The notes: a model not told the origin generated them from the sequence alone. A stretch of DNA of 64,000 bases from Peptacetobacter hiranonis (GCF_008151785.1 NZ_CP036523.1:1426001-1490000); one strand, 5' to 3'. Counted from the stretch's first letter, positions 9,624 to 18,928 are shown. A program made the numbers and translations.

Positions 9624-10325
9624 TTACATATTTTTATTTTTTACTATTGTATTTGTAAAGAACTCTTCTAAATTCTCATCCTTATCTGGCATTCCTTCAA
9701 AAAGTAACTTTCCCTCGTTTATTATCGCTATTTTATCCACAACTTGAGATACTTCAGAAAGTATGTGACTCGATAATATAACTGTTATCCCATTTTTAGG
9801 AAAAGAAGATATAAGATTTCTAAGTTCCTGAATTCCAAATGGATCTAGACCATTTGTTGGTTCATCTAAGATTAATAATTTTGGATTATTTAAAAGAGCT
9901 ATTGCTATCCCTAATCGCTGCTTCATTCCCATTGAAAACTGAGAAGCTCTTTTTTTACCTGTATTTTTCAAATCTACAATATCTAAAACTTCTTTTATTC
10001 TAGTTTTAGGTATACCGAGTAATTTTGTATATACTGTAAGATTTTCTTCTGCTGTTAAATTCCAATAAAGTGCTGGCGATTCTATCAATGAGCCTATATA
10101 TTTTAAATCTTTTCTTTCCAATATATTTCCATTAAAAATTATTTCTCCATCTGTAGGCTTTAATAAACCAACAATCATTTTTAAAATTGTAGACTTTCCT
10201 GCTCCATTTGGTCCTAATAAACCGTATATTGTATTTCTTTCTATGTTTAGTGAAACTTTGTCTACCGCCTTTTGATTTTTATATTCTTTTGATAAGTTTT
10301 TTGTTTCTAATATTAATTCTTTCAT
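9624..10325 (-). CDS. ABC transporter ATPase (lantibiotic-immunity/CprA-like)
   Basis: A 233-aa ATP-binding subunit with Walker A GPNGAGKST, Q-loop region, signature FSMGMKQRL, Walker B KLLILDEPTNGLDP and H-loop LSSHILSEV. FSMGMKQR is typical of the DRA/BcrA-type drug and lantibiotic ATPases. ATG 10325 is chosen because AGGATG lies about 9 bases upstream; the in-frame ATG at 10334 sits too close to the ribosome site. It is the first gene of the operon reading down to the kinase at 5898. Confidence 0.82.
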   Translation of the reverse strand: MKELILETKNLSKEYKNQKAVDKVSLNIERNTIYGLLGPNGAGKSTILKMIVGLLKPTDGEIIFNGNILERKDLKYIGSLIESPALYWNLTAEENLTVYTKLLGIPKTRIKEVLDIVDLKNTGKKRASQFSMGMKQRLGIAIALLNNPKLLILDEPTNGLDPFGIQELRNLISSFPKNGITVILSSHILSEVSQVVDKIAIINEGKLLFEGMPDKDENLEEFFTNTIVKNKNM

Positions 10326-10403
10326 ATATATCATCCTTTCAAAATTTTATATCTTTTATTTGATTAGATAGTATCAATAAAAAATAACCAAATTATAACA
10401 AAA

Positions 10404-10449
10404 TAAAAAAATACTGCTGCAAAATATTAATTATTAATGCAACAGTATT
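10404..10449 (-). terminator. Intrinsic terminator of the 10466 gene
   Basis: On the minus strand AATACTGTTGCA pairs with TGCAGCAGTATT around an AT loop, followed by TTTTTTT. It belongs to a recurrent terminator style in this window with TGTTGCA stems (also 28313, 55745 and 59315). Confidence 0.8.
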
Positions 10450-10465
10450 TCCATATTTTAAACTT

Positions 10466-11200
10466 TTATAAAATTTTTTTAATCATTTTGCATCCATGAT
10501 GATATATAGATATTCTATGTTTCTTTCCTATATCCATGAAATACCCTTCTCCCGTAGTTTTATCTACTGCGACAATTATATAATTTTCCCGCAGATGAGG
10601 ATCTAGAACATTTTCATGTACGATATACTTTTTACCAATATCCTTGACATTTTGTAAATCTCTGTCAGTTAATCCATCTAAACATGCAAATAAACAAAGA
10701 CAGCTTGTTCTTTCTTTTTTATGAATTTTTTTAAATGCATTTACCTCTCGTTTTGCACATCCACTTACTGTTTTTGTATCTACAAATCTAAAGTAATATG
10801 TAATAGAGTCCTTTAAAAAGCTAAACTTCTTTCTTTTATAGTATCCGTTATATGGCTTAAATTTTTTATTTATTAATTTTTCTTCTAATGTATTTCTATT
10901 TACAGAGCTTATTTTATATAATTCCTTTTGCTCATATTCATTCCATACTCTATCGCTTTCAAACAATAGAATTAGAGGAAATGCTTTTATCATTATAATT
11001 ACAGAAGCTACACCAAATCCTAAAAATCCAACAATCCCAATTATATCGCTATTTTTTACATTCTTGTCTTGAACTATTGCAGCCCAAAGTATAAATCCAA
11101 ATGCTATTAAAAAGCAAATTATCGCTATTATAAATAGTCTTTTTCCTTTTTTAGCTTCATCTGCTAAATCATTTTCTTTAAATTCATTATTTTTATTCAT
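10466..11200 (-). CDS. Membrane protein of unknown function, tandem paralogue 1
   Basis: A 244-aa protein that I do not recognise. After a charged N-terminus there are two TM helices (around residues 22-44 and 54-76) and a cytoplasmic C-terminal domain of about 160 residues. It shares a clear pattern with the next gene upstream: SFLKDSITYYFR, CLCLFACLDGLTD, then DKTTGEGYFMDIGKKHR and a final HGCKMIKKIL. The two genes are about 40 bp apart and face the same way, so they arose by tandem duplication and are probably co-transcribed. The conserved cysteines (SCLCLF, HGC) are worth noting. Neighbours are peptide-resistance modules, which may hint at an envelope role. Confidence 0.6.
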   Translation of the reverse strand: MNKNNEFKENDLADEAKKGKRLFIIAIICFLIAFGFILWAAIVQDKNVKNSDIIGIVGFLGFGVASVIIMIKAFPLILLFESDRVWNEYEQKELYKISSVNRNTLEEKLINKKFKPYNGYYKRKKFSFLKDSITYYFRFVDTKTVSGCAKREVNAFKKIHKKERTSCLCLFACLDGLTDRDLQNVKDIGKKYIVHENVLDPHLRENYIIVAVDKTTGEGYFMDIGKKHRISIYHHGCKMIKKIL

Positions 11201-11241
11201 AAATCTTCCTCACATTGTATCTTTATAGTTATATTGCTATT

Positions 11242-11970
11242 CTAGTTATCCAGAATCTTCTTTATCCACTTGCATCCATGAGAATAAAGTGATGATTTAT
11301 GCTTTTTACCAATATCTAAAAAATACCCTTCATTGGTCTTTCTATCTACAACCACAATCACATAACTATCCTGGGGAAACGGATTTATCACTGTTTCATA
11401 AACAATATCACTCTTTCCAAGCTCCTTAGCATCTTCAAGATTTTCATCTGTAATATGATCCACATATACAAACAGACAAAGACAAGAATTCCCTTCTCTA
11501 TCCATCAGCTCAAACTCTTTTATATATCTCTCAACGCTTCCAAAGACTTTAGCAGTATCCACCATTCTAAAATAATATGTTATAGAGTCCTTTAAATATG
11601 AGAACTTCTTCTTTTTTAAATACTCATTCTCTTCAGAAAAACCTGCCCCTAGAAGCTTTGACTTCACTTCATATTTGCAGACAGATTTTAATTTATATAA
11701 TTCGTGCTTGTCGTATTCCCTCTCCATCTTCAAACTTTCGTATGCCATCATATCTGAATATGATTTATACATTAAAAAGAATGCGAGTGTCATACTGACT
11801 ATTGCTCCAACAACAGATAGAGGTGTACCATATTTCGTATTTTGAACGAAAATCCCTACTATTAAAAGTACAATTCCAACAAATCCAAGCACTATTGATA
11901 ACGCAAATAAGCATCTTCCTCTTTTATATTTTAATTCTTCAGTGTTTTCATCTATGTTATATTTTTTCAT
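11242..11970 (-). CDS. Membrane protein of unknown function, tandem paralogue 2
   Basis: A 242-aa paralogue of the downstream gene with the same plan: two TM helices near the N-terminus, then a soluble domain containing SYLKDSITYYFR, NSCLCLFVYVDHITD, DRKTNEGYFLDIGKKH and HGCKWIKKIL. ATG 11970 is preferred, 8 bases after GGTGG; an in-frame GTG at 11982 overlaps the ribosome site. It is divergent from the response regulator at 12100. No function can be assigned. Confidence 0.6.
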   Translation of the reverse strand: MKKYNIDENTEELKYKRGRCLFALSIVLGFVGIVLLIVGIFVQNTKYGTPLSVVGAIVSMTLAFFLMYKSYSDMMAYESLKMEREYDKHELYKLKSVCKYEVKSKLLGAGFSEENEYLKKKKFSYLKDSITYYFRMVDTAKVFGSVERYIKEFELMDREGNSCLCLFVYVDHITDENLEDAKELGKSDIVYETVINPFPQDSYVIVVVDRKTNEGYFLDIGKKHKSSLYSHGCKWIKKILDN

Positions 11971-12037
11971 GAATATCACCACCTTGTTGTTAATTTTCTA
12001 TAGGTTTATAGAAAATCCTTCTTTTTAGTCTGCTTTA

Positions 12038-12066
12038 TTGTTTAATAATTTTTTCAAGTATATAAT
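12038..12066 (+). promoter_or_regulatory. Promoter of the first BceRSAB-like module
   Basis: TTGTTT (12038-12043), a 17-nt spacer and TATAAT (12061-12066) lie 34 bp before the regulator start. Just upstream, ATTTTCTATA and TATAGAAAAT (about 11995-12018) form a short palindrome that could be an operator between the divergent genes. Confidence 0.5.
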
Positions 12067-12099
12067 AAAATCATTAATAAATATTTAGGAGGAATTTTT

Positions 12100-12786
12100 A
12101 TGAGTAAAATTTTCTTTGTTGAAGATGATTTAAGCCTTATTAGTGGATTATCCTTTGCGCTTAAAAAACAAGGATATGAAGTTGACAATGCTAGAACTAT
12201 AGATGAAGCTGAAAAATTATGGCAAAACAATAAATACGACCTAGCAATTTTAGATATTTCTCTTCCTGATGGCTCTGGCTATCAGCTATGTGAAAAAATA
12301 CGACTTAATTCAAAAATACCGATAATTTTTTTAACAGCTGCAGATGAAGAAACTGATATAATAATGGGACTTGATATGGGTGCCGATGATTACATTACTA
12401 AGCCCTTTAAATTAGCTGTTTTCCTATCAAAAGTTAATGCTATTCTTCGTAGGAGCAATGACTTCAATCAGAAAAATACCGTACTTAATTCAAATGGAAT
12501 TTCTGTAAATTTATTAAATGGAGATGTTACAAAAAACGGAGAAACTTTAAATTTGACTTCTGGAGAATATAAATTACTTTGCTTATTTATGGAAAATCCA
12601 AATATTATTCTATCTCAAGAGCAAATACTCGGCAAACTTTGGGATTCAAACAACGATTTTATAGACAACAGTACTCTTACGGTATATATAAGAAGACTTA
12701 GAAAAAAAGTCGAGGATGATCCTTCAAATCCTACAAATATCGTTACTGTAAGAAGAATGGGATATAAATGGAATGTAGGTGATTAA
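12100..12786 (+). CDS. BceR-like OmpR-family response regulator
   Basis: A 228-aa regulator. The receiver has FVEDD, phospho-site AILDISLPDGSG and DDYITKPF; the winged-helix effector ends VRRMGYKWNVGD. AGGAGG precedes ATG 12100. The next gene, three bases on, is an intramembrane-sensing kinase, followed by an ABC ATPase and an FtsX-like permease, the BceRSAB order used by Firmicutes to detect and resist cell-wall-active peptides. It likely activates the ABC genes at 13918. Confidence 0.85.
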   Translation: MSKIFFVEDDLSLISGLSFALKKQGYEVDNARTIDEAEKLWQNNKYDLAILDISLPDGSGYQLCEKIRLNSKIPIIFLTAADEETDIIMGLDMGADDYITKPFKLAVFLSKVNAILRRSNDFNQKNTVLNSNGISVNLLNGDVTKNGETLNLTSGEYKLLCLFMENPNIILSQEQILGKLWDSNNDFIDNSTLTVYIRRLRKKVEDDPSNPTNIVTVRRMGYKWNVGD

Positions 12787-12789
12787 ATT

Positions 12790-13845
12790 ATGGATAAGAA
12801 ACAAAGTATGATGAATATATTATCAGACAAAGATATATCATCTCTTTTTAAAAAACTTATTTTCATTCTAATTGTATTTAATGTAACTGCTCTTTTTATA
12901 TTATTTAGTATTAAATCAAATACTTATCTATTTATAATGGCTGATTATTTGATTATGGGCTTACTTATGATATATCTCGTCTATAAATATTTTGTAAAAC
13001 AAGATAAAATCATAAATAATGCAAGCAAACAGATTCAATCTTATATAAATGGAAACCAAAATGCTAGAATAAATTGCAATTATGAGGGCAGCATATACAA
13101 ATTATTTCATGAGATAAATTCAATAGTATCAATATTAAATGCAAATGCTAAAAATGAAGAAAAGTCCAAAGTATTTTTGAAGAATACAATTTCTGATATA
13201 TCTCATCAGCTAAAAACTCCTATTGCTAGTTTAAATATTTATAACGGAATAATTCAAGGTGAAGCAGATGGACTTGATACAATTCAAGAGTTTTCAAATC
13301 TATCAGAAAAAGAATTAGACAGAATAGAAAACCTAGTACAAAACTTGCTTAAAATAACTAAACTCGATGCTGGTACATTAGCTTTTGAAAAAAATCCAGA
13401 AAATCTTTCTGATATAATGTACTCTATAGAAAATGACTTCTCATATAGAGCTTCATCAGAGGATAAATCTCTAACATTTACCGGAGATGATATGGAAATA
13501 TTATGTGATAAATCTTGGCTAATTGAGGCATTGGAAAATATTATAAAAAATTCATTTGACCATACAAAATCTGGAAACAGCATAAATGTTGAGTGGAGAA
13601 AATTACCTACTATAATACAAATTGTTATAAAGGACAACGGAAGTGGCATACATCCGCAAGATTTACATCACATATTTAAGCGATTTTATAGAAGTAGATT
13701 TTCTAAAGATACTCAGGGCATAGGACTTGGTCTACCCCTTGCAAAATCTATAATTGAAGAACATAATGGGACTATTGAGGTTGATAGTAGCTTAGGTCAC
13801 TACACTAAATTCACTATTAATTTTTCAATTCCTACAAAATTGTAG
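12790..13845 (+). CDS. BceS-like intramembrane-sensing histidine kinase
   Basis: A 351-aa kinase with two TM helices close together (residues about 20-42 and 48-68) and almost no extracellular loop, the hallmark of BceS-type kinases that receive their signal from the transporter. The H-box is SDISHQLKTPIASL, the N-box ENIIKNSFDH, and the G-boxes DNGSGI and GIGLGLPLAKSI. ATG 12790 follows the regulator stop by three bases. By family knowledge, flux through the cognate permease (14598) sets kinase activity. Confidence 0.83.
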   Translation: MDKKQSMMNILSDKDISSLFKKLIFILIVFNVTALFILFSIKSNTYLFIMADYLIMGLLMIYLVYKYFVKQDKIINNASKQIQSYINGNQNARINCNYEGSIYKLFHEINSIVSILNANAKNEEKSKVFLKNTISDISHQLKTPIASLNIYNGIIQGEADGLDTIQEFSNLSEKELDRIENLVQNLLKITKLDAGTLAFEKNPENLSDIMYSIENDFSYRASSEDKSLTFTGDDMEILCDKSWLIEALENIIKNSFDHTKSGNSINVEWRKLPTIIQIVIKDNGSGIHPQDLHHIFKRFYRSRFSKDTQGIGLGLPLAKSIIEEHNGTIEVDSSLGHYTKFTINFSIPTKL

Positions 13846-13917
13846 GATTGAAGTAATATCTGAGTAATGTTTAGATGTTAAACTTTCAGTATCAAATAAA
13901 GAGAGGTGTTGATAAAT

Positions 13918-14595
13918 ATGGATTTATTAGAAGTTAAATCAATCTCTAAAACTTACGGTGCTGGAGATACAAAAGTAGAAGCTTTAAAAGATGCTACATT
14001 CTCTGTTTCTAAAGGAGAGTTTGTAGCAATAGTTGGAGAGTCTGGATCTGGTAAAAGTACTCTTCTAAATATACTTGGAGGGATAGATACTCCTACATCT
14101 GGAAAGGTATTTATAGACGGAAACGATATATTTAATATGGATAACGAAAAACTAACTATCTTTAGAAGAAGAAATATAGGTTTTATTTTCCAAAATTTCA
14201 ATTTAATTCCAGAGCTAACTGTAGAGCAGAATATAATCTTCCCTATTTTATTGGATTATAAGAAAACAGATATGGACTACCTTGAGGAAATACTTTCTGT
14301 ATTAAATTTGACTGAAAGAAGAAATCATCTTCCTAGTCAGTTATCTGGTGGACAACAACAGAGAGTTGCTATTGGTAGGGCTTTAATAACTAGACCAGCT
14401 CTAATATTAGCCGATGAACCAACAGGAAACTTGGATTCTAAAAATAGCAGCGAGGTTATTACTTTATTAAAAAATGCTGCTAAAAAATACAAACAGACAA
14501 TTATAATGATTACTCACAGTAATGGAATTGCACAAGCTGCAAATAGAATAATTGAAGTATCTGACGGTGTTCTTACAGATTTTGGGAGGTATTAA
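13918..14595 (+). CDS. BceA-like ABC transporter ATPase
   Basis: A 225-aa MacB/BceA-type ATPase. Walker A is GESGSGKST, the signature LSGGQQQRVAIGRAL, Walker B LILADEPTGNLD and the H-loop MITHS. ATG 13918 is preferred, with GAGAGGTG 9 bases upstream; a TTG at 13906 gives four extra residues. The permease gene follows after two bases. By family, it powers target protection or release of peptide antibiotics rather than classical import. Confidence 0.85.
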   Translation: MDLLEVKSISKTYGAGDTKVEALKDATFSVSKGEFVAIVGESGSGKSTLLNILGGIDTPTSGKVFIDGNDIFNMDNEKLTIFRRRNIGFIFQNFNLIPELTVEQNIIFPILLDYKKTDMDYLEEILSVLNLTERRNHLPSQLSGGQQQRVAIGRALITRPALILADEPTGNLDSKNSSEVITLLKNAAKKYKQTIIMITHSNGIAQAANRIIEVSDGVLTDFGRY

Positions 14596-14597
14596 TT

Positions 14598-16412
14598 ATG
14601 AAAAGTTATCTTAGTTTAATACCTATATCTTCTAAAATACATAAAAGAGAAAATAGACTTACTATAATGTGTATTATTTGTTCTGTTTTCTTAGTTACAG
14701 CTATTTTTAGTATGGCTGAAATGGGAGTTAGAATGGAATATGAAAATCTTGCTTCTACTCATGTTGATTTTAATATAGACTATTTATTAAAAAATAGTTC
14801 AACGGTTCAAAGTTTATTCTCTGTAGCTATTTTCCTATTTATACTAGTTTCTATAGCTAGTATCCTCATGATTTCAAGTAGTATAAATAGTACAGTTGTG
14901 AGAAGAATAAAATTTTTTGGAATGATGAGCTGTATAGGAATGAGTAAAAAGCAAATAAAAACATTTGTAAGATTAGAAGCTTTAAATTGGTGTAAGATAG
15001 GTATTCCAATAGGTTTAGTTCTTGGAATATTGTGTACTTGGGTACTATGTGGGATATTAAAATATTTTGTAGGATTTGAATTTTCTACAATACCAATGTT
15101 TAAAATAAGTTATATTGGGATTATAAGTGGGATTGTTTTAGGAGTTGTGACAGTGTTGATTTCTTCAAACTCACCTGCTAAAAAAGCATCCAAAATCTCC
15201 CCTATTACCGCTGTTAATACAAATTCATCCAATTTAGAAAATAAACCTAAATCTATTAATAGTAGATTCTTAAAAATAGAAACAGCTTTAGGGGTTAATC
15301 ATGCTACATCTGGAAAGAAAAATATGTGGATTATGTCTGGATCTTTTGCATTGAGCATTATTCTATTCTTATCATTTTCAGTTTTGATAGATTTTGTAGA
15401 GCATATAGTTCCTCAATTTTCAAATTCATATAATTTATCTATATCGAGTGAAGATGGAACTAATTCGGTGGATAGAAATTTAATATCAAAATTAGAAAAG
15501 ATAAACGGCGTTCAAAAAGTATTTGCTCGTAGAAGTGTTTTTGATGTTCCTACAAATTTAGGAAAAAATCTAGATGTAAATAATAAATCTGATTTAATAT
15601 CATACGGAAATTTCGACCTAGAATGTCTTGAAAAAGACGATTTATTAGAAAAAGGCAGTGATTTGTCCAAGTTATTTTCAAAAGGTAACTATGTTCTTGC
15701 AATATCAGATGATAAAAATAATGTAAATATTGGAGATAAAATACTTCTTAATGGCAAAAACTTTGAGATAGCTGGTAGATTAAAACTTAACCCATTTTCT
15801 CAAGATGGAGTTTCAGATGGAAAAATAACATTTATCGCATCTGATAAAGTTTTTAAAAATCTTACAGGCATGTCAGATTATTCTTTAGTTATGATTAAAA
15901 CTTCAAGAGCATTTTCTGAAAAAGATATTTTATCAATAGAAAATATTTTAAATAATAGATATATTTTTAATGACATGAGAGATCAAGACACATCAGCTAC
16001 TTTCTTTGCTTTTAAACTATTTATCTACGGATTTTTAGCAGTTATCATAGTGGTTTCTGTGTTAAATATTATGAATAGTATTTCGATGAGTGTCAGTGCA
16101 AGAATGAATCAGTATGGCTCTATGCGTGCTATAGGTGTTAGTAATAAGCAGATAGTGAGAATGATTTCATCTGAAGCATTTACATATTCATTATGTGGAT
16201 GTTTTATTGGATGCGTTATAGGGTTACCTATTAGTAAGTTTATTTACGACTTTTTGATTTCTTCTCATTTTGCCTATGCTAAATGGACGCTACCTGTCAC
16301 TTCACTTGTGTTTATTTTCTTGTTTGTGGTAGGAGCTTCTATTTTGGCTGTCTATTATCCTATAAAGCGTATATGTAATACGGATATAAGAGATACAATT
16401 AATGAATTATAA
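14598..16412 (+). CDS. BceB-like FtsX-family ABC permease
   Basis: A 604-aa permease with FtsX-domain helices on both sides of a large extracytoplasmic domain (roughly residues 265-455). The FtsX-type segments are SSSINSTVVRRIKFFGMMSCIGMSKKQ and MSVSARMNQYGSMRAIGVSNKQ. It forms the last gene of a BceRSAB-like module and should act with the ATPase at 13918 and signal to the kinase at 12790. The extracytoplasmic domain is where peptide recognition is expected. The gene ends inside the left arm of palindrome B. Confidence 0.82.
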   Translation: MKSYLSLIPISSKIHKRENRLTIMCIICSVFLVTAIFSMAEMGVRMEYENLASTHVDFNIDYLLKNSSTVQSLFSVAIFLFILVSIASILMISSSINSTVVRRIKFFGMMSCIGMSKKQIKTFVRLEALNWCKIGIPIGLVLGILCTWVLCGILKYFVGFEFSTIPMFKISYIGIISGIVLGVVTVLISSNSPAKKASKISPITAVNTNSSNLENKPKSINSRFLKIETALGVNHATSGKKNMWIMSGSFALSIILFLSFSVLIDFVEHIVPQFSNSYNLSISSEDGTNSVDRNLISKLEKINGVQKVFARRSVFDVPTNLGKNLDVNNKSDLISYGNFDLECLEKDDLLEKGSDLSKLFSKGNYVLAISDDKNNVNIGDKILLNGKNFEIAGRLKLNPFSQDGVSDGKITFIASDKVFKNLTGMSDYSLVMIKTSRAFSEKDILSIENILNNRYIFNDMRDQDTSATFFAFKLFIYGFLAVIIVVSVLNIMNSISMSVSARMNQYGSMRAIGVSNKQIVRMISSEAFTYSLCGCFIGCVIGLPISKFIYDFLISSHFAYAKWTLPVTSLVFIFLFVVGASILAVYYPIKRICNTDIRDTINEL

Positions 16413-16565
16413 AATATAATAGAAAAGGACAAGAGAATAACTGCTCTGTGCTCCAGGCTTCAACGCCCCATCTATTTATGTAAATCAATAGGTATGGGGC
16501 GCTTGCAGAATTGTCGCTATAAAGCAGTTATTTCTCTTGTCTTTATTTTTATTTATTATTATAAT
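16404..16565. repeat. Giant core-bearing palindrome B, downstream of the BceB-like gene
   Basis: The core is in the opposite orientation to palindrome A: CTCCAGGCTTC (16451-16461), an inner stem CGCCCCAT paired with ATGGGGCG, and TGCAGAATTGTCG (16504-16516). Outer arms GGACAAGAGAATAACTGCT and AGCAGTTATTTCTCTTGTC pair over about 20 bp. Weaker AT pairing continues back to the permease stop codon. A T-rich tract follows the right arm, so the outer stem probably works as a terminator for the plus-strand operon. The facing gene is convergent. Confidence 0.82.
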
Positions 16566-16580
16566 ACATATTATCCTTTT

Positions 16581-17564
16581 TTAATTATATGTATTAAACA
16601 TCTCTTTAGAGTAGTATTTTATATCACTAGGATTAATCATTGAGTATCTATTTTTTACACTAATAAAATATTCTCCTATCGATTCCTTACTTATAATATT
16701 TTGTGATTTTTTATTTTGTGGTATATTTCCTCTAGCTACTAACCATGGTTTCTCTGTATGTGTAAATTCTTCTAAAATTTTTCCACTGTAACATCCAAAG
16801 TTTTTTATAACACTATCTAATATTGATATTTCTAATGAAGTAAATAGTAATTCATCTAAATTTTCTTCACTTTCTATCTGATTATATCTATAATCTTTAA
16901 ATCTATCGTATACATCTTTATAAACTGGTCCGTGTATCCAAGCTTCACAATCTTCCTCAAATAAAAATGAATTAAAAAACGCATAGTAAAATCCCTGTAC
17001 ATAATAAAGCATCTTTTGAAGTGATAATGGAGTTACATCCCCACATTTTTTTATTATATATTTAGAAAATAAAAGTATCTTTTTTTCGTTTTCGCATTTA
17101 ATCAAATTCATAACAGCTTCTTTACTCTTTAAATACTCACTACTCTTTAACTTCTCTTTATTTTCCTCTAAAATTTTTAAATATTCATTTGGATTTTTTA
17201 ATATTTTTTCTAAAGTTTTAGAGTATCTCTTTGATGGTGTTTTGCCATCATAATATCTCGTAAATGTTGCTTCTCCCCAACCTAACATAAGAGATAATTT
17301 TTTCTTACTTATTTTATACTTTTCTGGAATTAATTTTATTTCTTCTTTATTTAATATCCCATTCTTTTTTCTATATTCAGAATACAATTTTTCCATATTT
17401 CCATCGAGTACCTCTGGTACATAAACCTCTGCTCCACATTCATTACAAGTTGCTATTTCACCATTATAAGTGTAACAGCTTCCCTTTAAGTATTCTGTAA
17501 TTTCCTTATGTTCAATTTTATACTCTACCATTTTTCTACATTCTTCACAAAAACTAAAACTCAT
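16581..17564 (-). CDS. Antitoxin: MqsA-like zinc ribbon and HTH fused to a Panacea (DUF4065-like) domain
   Basis: A 327-aa protein with three parts. Residues 1-50 hold two CxxC pairs (CEEC, CNEC), as in MqsA/YgiT zinc ribbons. Residues about 65-115 are an MqsA-type HTH (ISKKKLSLMLGWGEATFTRY then GKTPS). Residues about 145-320 look like the Panacea/DUF4065 antitoxin domain (ITPLSLQKMLYYVQGF-like segment at 180-195, then EAWIHGPVYKDVYDRF). It follows the small MqsR-like gene with a 13-bp gap, the toxin-first order of mqsRA. It should bind and silence the toxin and repress the shared promoter. The domain calls are from pattern memory. Confidence 0.72.
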   Translation of the reverse strand: MSFSFCEECRKMVEYKIEHKEITEYLKGSCYTYNGEIATCNECGAEVYVPEVLDGNMEKLYSEYRKKNGILNKEEIKLIPEKYKISKKKLSLMLGWGEATFTRYYDGKTPSKRYSKTLEKILKNPNEYLKILEENKEKLKSSEYLKSKEAVMNLIKCENEKKILLFSKYIIKKCGDVTPLSLQKMLYYVQGFYYAFFNSFLFEEDCEAWIHGPVYKDVYDRFKDYRYNQIESEENLDELLFTSLEISILDSVIKNFGCYSGKILEEFTHTEKPWLVARGNIPQNKKSQNIISKESIGEYFISVKNRYSMINPSDIKYYSKEMFNTYN

Positions 17565-17577
17565 AACATCCTCTCCT

Positions 17578-17973
17578 TTACTTATTTTTACAAGACGCTA
17601 GTATCATAGGTCTTCTTGCTTCATGAAAAGATACAACTACTACTAAATTATCATTATCTTTTATGATATTAAATTTTATATATACTTGTACTTTTTTCGA
17701 TTTTCCTTCTTCATTTTTGAGATTTAAAATAGGCCCAAATATATGTAATTTTTCATTTTCATACCCTTCCTTATAATTACTAACACTTTTTTCATAGTCT
17801 TCTTCTGTTAAATTTAATATTATTTGCTTTTGATCTTTGCTACTTAATTCATATTTATTTCTAAAAGCTATGTTATCTCCTCTATTTTTATTTAAAGATA
17901 TAAAGTATTTTCCCTTTGATACACTCTCCTTGATAGTAGATAATATTTCACTAACTGAATCATATTCCCTCAT
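17578..17973 (-). CDS. MqsR-like toxin of a type II toxin-antitoxin pair
   Basis: A 131-aa basic protein. The pattern KQIILNLTEEDYEKSV, then LHIFGPIL, VYIKFNI and VVVSFHEA fits RelE-fold MqsR-family toxins of Gram-positive bacteria, which cut mRNA. ATG 17973 follows GGGAGAG. The gene precedes the antitoxin at 16581 and has its own TATAAT promoter and an upstream palindrome, as expected for an autoregulated toxin-antitoxin operon. Catalytic residues cannot be fixed without an alignment, so a different RelE-like toxin remains possible. Confidence 0.65.
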   Translation of the reverse strand: MREYDSVSEILSTIKESVSKGKYFISLNKNRGDNIAFRNKYELSSKDQKQIILNLTEEDYEKSVSNYKEGYENEKLHIFGPILNLKNEEGKSKKVQVYIKFNIIKDNDNLVVVVSFHEARRPMILASCKNK

Positions 17974-17995
17974 TTTATCTCTCCCTATATTTATA

Positions 17996-18057
17996 ATTAT
18001 ATCATTTTAATATTACTTTTTCTATTTTTGATACTATTATTTATTTTTTTAGTATCA
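17996..18057 (-). promoter_or_regulatory. Toxin-antitoxin promoter and palindromic operator
   Basis: On the minus strand a -10 TATAAT (17996-18001) lies about 22 bp before the toxin start. Upstream, TGATACTA (18029-18036) and TAGTATCA (18050-18057) form a perfect 8-bp inverted repeat with a 13-nt spacer. The antitoxin's HTH is the obvious candidate binder; this is inference. Confidence 0.5.
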
Positions 18058-18232
18058 TTTTTATATATTCAACAAAAGATATTCTCATTTTTATTATTTA
18101 CTTTTTATAAGATTAATATTCTTATTTTACAAAAACTATTTTAATGATATAATTTTTATAAAATTTCTTGTTGTAACAATTAACGGACATTTATAATTTA
18201 AAATAGAAAATAAAACTCAAGGAAGTGATGTT

Positions 18233-18928
18233 ATGCGAAAAATTTTAATCGTTGAAGACGATAAATTCTTAAATAAAATGCTCACTTATAACCTTACATC
18301 TGATGGATATGATGTTTCTTCTATCTTCAATGTAAAATCTGCAAAAGATGCAATTGAAAAAAATGAATTTGATTTAGCAATTTTAGATATAAATCTTCCC
18401 GATGGAAATGGATATGATTTATGCGATTATATAAAATCAATACACGAAGAAACTTTGATAATATTTTTAACAGCTAACGACCAGGAAAGTGATCAGATTA
18501 GAGGATATGAAGTTGGAGCAATTGATTATATTACCAAACCATTTGTAATTAGTGCATTGCAGCGAAAAATCAAAGCTATGTTTAATATACTTTCAAGAAA
18601 TAAACCTAAAAATGATATCTATGATGATGGAAGATTATTCTTAGATTTTTCTGAGCAAGTAGCAAGTCTAAATGGAAATTCTATAAACCTTTCACCAATG
18701 GAGTACAAAATTTTAAATTTATTTTGTAAAAATAAAAAACTTGTCTTAACTAGACAGACTTTAATAGAAAAACTTTGGGATATCAAAGGTAAGTATATAG
18801 ATGAACACACGCTAACTACTTCTATTAGCCGTATTCGTAGCAAGATAGAATCTGATGGTGGCGCACCTTACATAAAAACAATATACGGTATGGGCTATCA
18901 ATGGACTGGTGGTGAAGGTAATGAATAA
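18233..18928 (+). CDS. OmpR-family response regulator of the second Bce-like module
   Basis: A 231-aa regulator with receiver motifs IVEDD, LAILDINLPDGNG and AIDYITKPF, and a winged-helix domain ending TIYGMGYQWTGG. Its 3' end overlaps the start region of the kinase gene by a few bases, so the two are translationally coupled. It is paralogous to the regulator at 12100. It probably activates the ABC operon at 20115, which has its own promoter region behind a terminator. Confidence 0.83.
   Translation: MRKILIVEDDKFLNKMLTYNLTSDGYDVSSIFNVKSAKDAIEKNEFDLAILDINLPDGNGYDLCDYIKSIHEETLIIFLTANDQESDQIRGYEVGAIDYITKPFVISALQRKIKAMFNILSRNKPKNDIYDDGRLFLDFSEQVASLNGNSINLSPMEYKILNLFCKNKKLVLTRQTLIEKLWDIKGKYIDEHTLTTSISRIRSKIESDGGAPYIKTIYGMGYQWTGGEGNE

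Noticed and set aside
16404-16565. Palindrome B as an ordinary terminator only
   Set aside because: The outer stem plus T tract can terminate, but the shared internal core and second stem are not needed for termination and recur at five other sites.
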